A stretch of 54,248 nt of DNA from Verrucomicrobiaceae bacterium (lineage in GTDB: Bacteria; Verrucomicrobiota; Verrucomicrobiia; Verrucomicrobiales; Verrucomicrobiaceae). This document shows positions 53,109 to 54,248 of this stretch, in pieces. Position numbers and translations under genes: made by a program. Every line of letters begins with the position of its first letter. Position 1 is the stretch's first letter. Where the stretch lies: NCBI GenBank assembly GCA_021151605.1, contig JAGKWZ010000029.1, forward strand, positions 1-54,248, given 5' to 3'. The notes beneath the pieces were generated by a model, which made no database searches, was not told the origin of the DNA, and saw nothing but the letters and a program-made list of their open reading frames with translations.

Positions 53109-54248
53109 TTACCAAAGACGGTTTGGGGCTGCGGCGGCGGGGTCGTTTTCGGCGGCGGTGAGCCAAGTTTTCCAATACAAGAGGCCACTGGGGCCGGAGG
53201 AGCGTGAAATGTGGCTGTGATGCTGAAACTCGGGATGCAGGTTGCGGATGTATTTCCAGTCCTGCGTGCGGACGGAGCGGATGGGATAGACGTTGAAGTC
53301 GCCATCGCCGCTGTGCGTGGCGAAGATCCGGTCGCGATGCGTGGTGGCAGTCCCGCACAGGATTCCGGCGAAGGATTTGCCGTCGATGCCTTCAGGGACT
53401 TTCCCGCCGCCGAGTTCGATGAAAGTGGGGAGCAAATCCGGCCAGCAAACCATCGCATTGCTGGTGGTGGCGGGTTTCAGCGTGCCAGGCCATGAAACAA
53501 TGAGCGGGATGCGGATGCCGGCGTCGTAAAGGTTCCACTTACCAAAGGGCCACTGGCCACCGTGATCGGCGGTGTAGATGAAGAGTGTGTCGCCAGCGAT
53601 TTTCTCGCGAGCAAGAGCACGGACTTCGCCGAGTAGCGTGTCGGACTTGGTGATGTCGGTGAGGTAGCTGGCACGCTGTTCGCGCGTGACGGCGGTGTCC
53701 ACATGCGTGGGCGGGATCGTGACCTTGGCCGGATCGTAGCTGCGTTCGTCACTCCAAGGCACATGCGGATGCCGTGTGCCGACGAAAAGGCAGAGCGGCT
53801 TCTTCGAGGTGCGCTCGCTGAGGAACTTCGCTACTTCGGCCGTGTCCGAGATTCCCACGGATGGCCCGAGCACCGTATCGAAGTCATAGAACTTGGCCCA
53901 GTCGCCATGCGCGACCTTGCCGATGATCGCCATTTCGTAGCCGAGACTGCGGAGCACCGTCGGCAGAGATGGAACCTCGGGTTTTTTGGCGTTGTGATTG
54001 GCCTCCGCTCCATTTCGAGCCGACCAAAGGCCCGTGAGCAGCGCCGTCCGGCTGGGCCCACACGCTGGCGAGGCGACAAAGGCGTGCGTGAACTTCAGCC
54101 CCTCCTCCGCGAGTCGTTTCATGTTTGGCGTGCGGACTTCCGTGGAGCCATAGGCCTGCGAATCGAGCTGACTGTGATCATCCGAGATGAAAACGACGAT
54201 GTTGGGCTGGGCCGCGAAAGCGGAGAGCAACGGGCAAAGGGCGAGGAG
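53109..54248 (-). CDS. Sulfatase, 5'-truncated by the window and apparently frameshifted at its 3' end
   Basis: The frame is open to the window edge, so the start lies outside; the first residues (LLALCPLLSAFAA) are the end of a signal peptide. Catalytic residues are visible in PNIVVFISDDHSQLDSQAYG, the formylglycine motif CGPSRTALLTG, HVPW and YTADHGGQWPFGKWNLYDAG. In this frame the protein ends abruptly after ENDPAAAAPNRLW. A second frame, joined through a GCC-repeat near 53125-53135, continues as QTVFGKPLLQGETATLID and ends with Lys-rich KKAKAKKKKQP at a TGA (53024-53026). That stop overlaps the next sulfatase gene's ATG, suggesting it is the original end. The family is clear; whether the break is real or a sequencing error is not. 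Confidence 0.8.
   Translation of the reverse strand, partial: LLALCPLLSAFAAQPNIVVFISDDHSQLDSQAYGSTEVRTPNMKRLAEEGLKFTHAFVASPACGPSRTALLTGLWSARNGAEANHNAKKPEVPSLPTVLRSLGYEMAIIGKVAHGDWAKFYDFDTVLGPSVGISDTAEVAKFLSERTSKKPLCLFVGTRHPHVPWSDERSYDPAKVTIPPTHVDTAVTREQRASYLTDITKSDTLLGEVRALAREKIAGDTLFIYTADHGGQWPFGKWNLYDAGIRIPLIVSWPGTLKPATTSNAMVCWPDLLPTFIELGGGKVPEGIDGKSFAGILCGTATTHRDRIFATHSGDGDFNVYPIRSVRTQDWKYIRNLHPEFQHHSHISRSSGPSGLLYWKTWLTAAENDPAAAAPNRLW

Overview
The window most likely comes from a free-living member of the Verrucomicrobiota, close to Prosthecobacter or related Verrucomicrobiaceae. This is inferred from gene content: a DUF1549/DUF1553 (PSD1-type) cytochrome-like protein, formylglycine sulfatases, a Ser/Thr kinase paired with a planctomycete/verrucomicrobial ECF-like sigma factor, exosortases, and many secreted small proteins. 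The DNA is moderately GC-rich, so most long antisense reading frames are shadows of real genes.

Layout. 1-5.6 kb: a truncated PSD1-type gene, a two-domain alpha/beta hydrolase, a DUF5009-like membrane acyltransferase and a NarL-type response regulator with its own terminator. 5.8-7.9 kb: a GNAT acetyltransferase overlapping a nitrilase-family amidohydrolase, then mscL and a terminator. 7.9-10.8 kb: uxaC with a double-ATPase sugar ABC subunit. 10.9-18.5 kb: mostly envelope and hypothetical genes (putative aminopeptidase lipoprotein, parvulin, small lipoprotein, FAD-linked oxidase, DUF2851, a methyltransferase with a signal peptide, two secreted proteins). 18.6-25.5 kb: ThiF/MoeB-like protein, polyprenyl synthase, hldD with a small Cys-rich protein, tRNA-Pro(TGG), a ferredoxin, a Tat-exported isomerase-like protein, a CheB-tail fragment, OpcA and a sigma factor. 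25.7-35.2 kb: a 1142-residue Ser/Thr kinase, recQ, and a divergent two-gene operon of P-loop ATPases, the second ending in TPR repeats. 35.3-43.1 kb: a secreted hydrolase, DMT exporter, polyprenyl-phosphate sugar transferase, LolD-like ATPase, PaaK-like ligase and a UvrD/PcrA helicase. 43.2-44.1 kb: a decayed IS4/IS1380-like element.

44.2-51.6 kb is the most unusual region. A Wzy/O-antigen-ligase-like protein is divergent from two consecutive cassettes. Each cassette is a secreted protein with a C-terminal membrane-anchor sorting signal followed by an exosortase whose C-terminal half resembles EpsI. The second cassette continues into a family 2 glycosyltransferase. The same 23-nt hairpin lies about 34 nt upstream of both target genes. 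Together with the sugar transferase at 37.5 kb this suggests surface polysaccharide assembly linked to protein sorting, with each exosortase dedicated to its neighbouring target.

The window ends with two sulfatase genes in one operon. The upstream one runs off the window and appears frameshifted near its 3' end.
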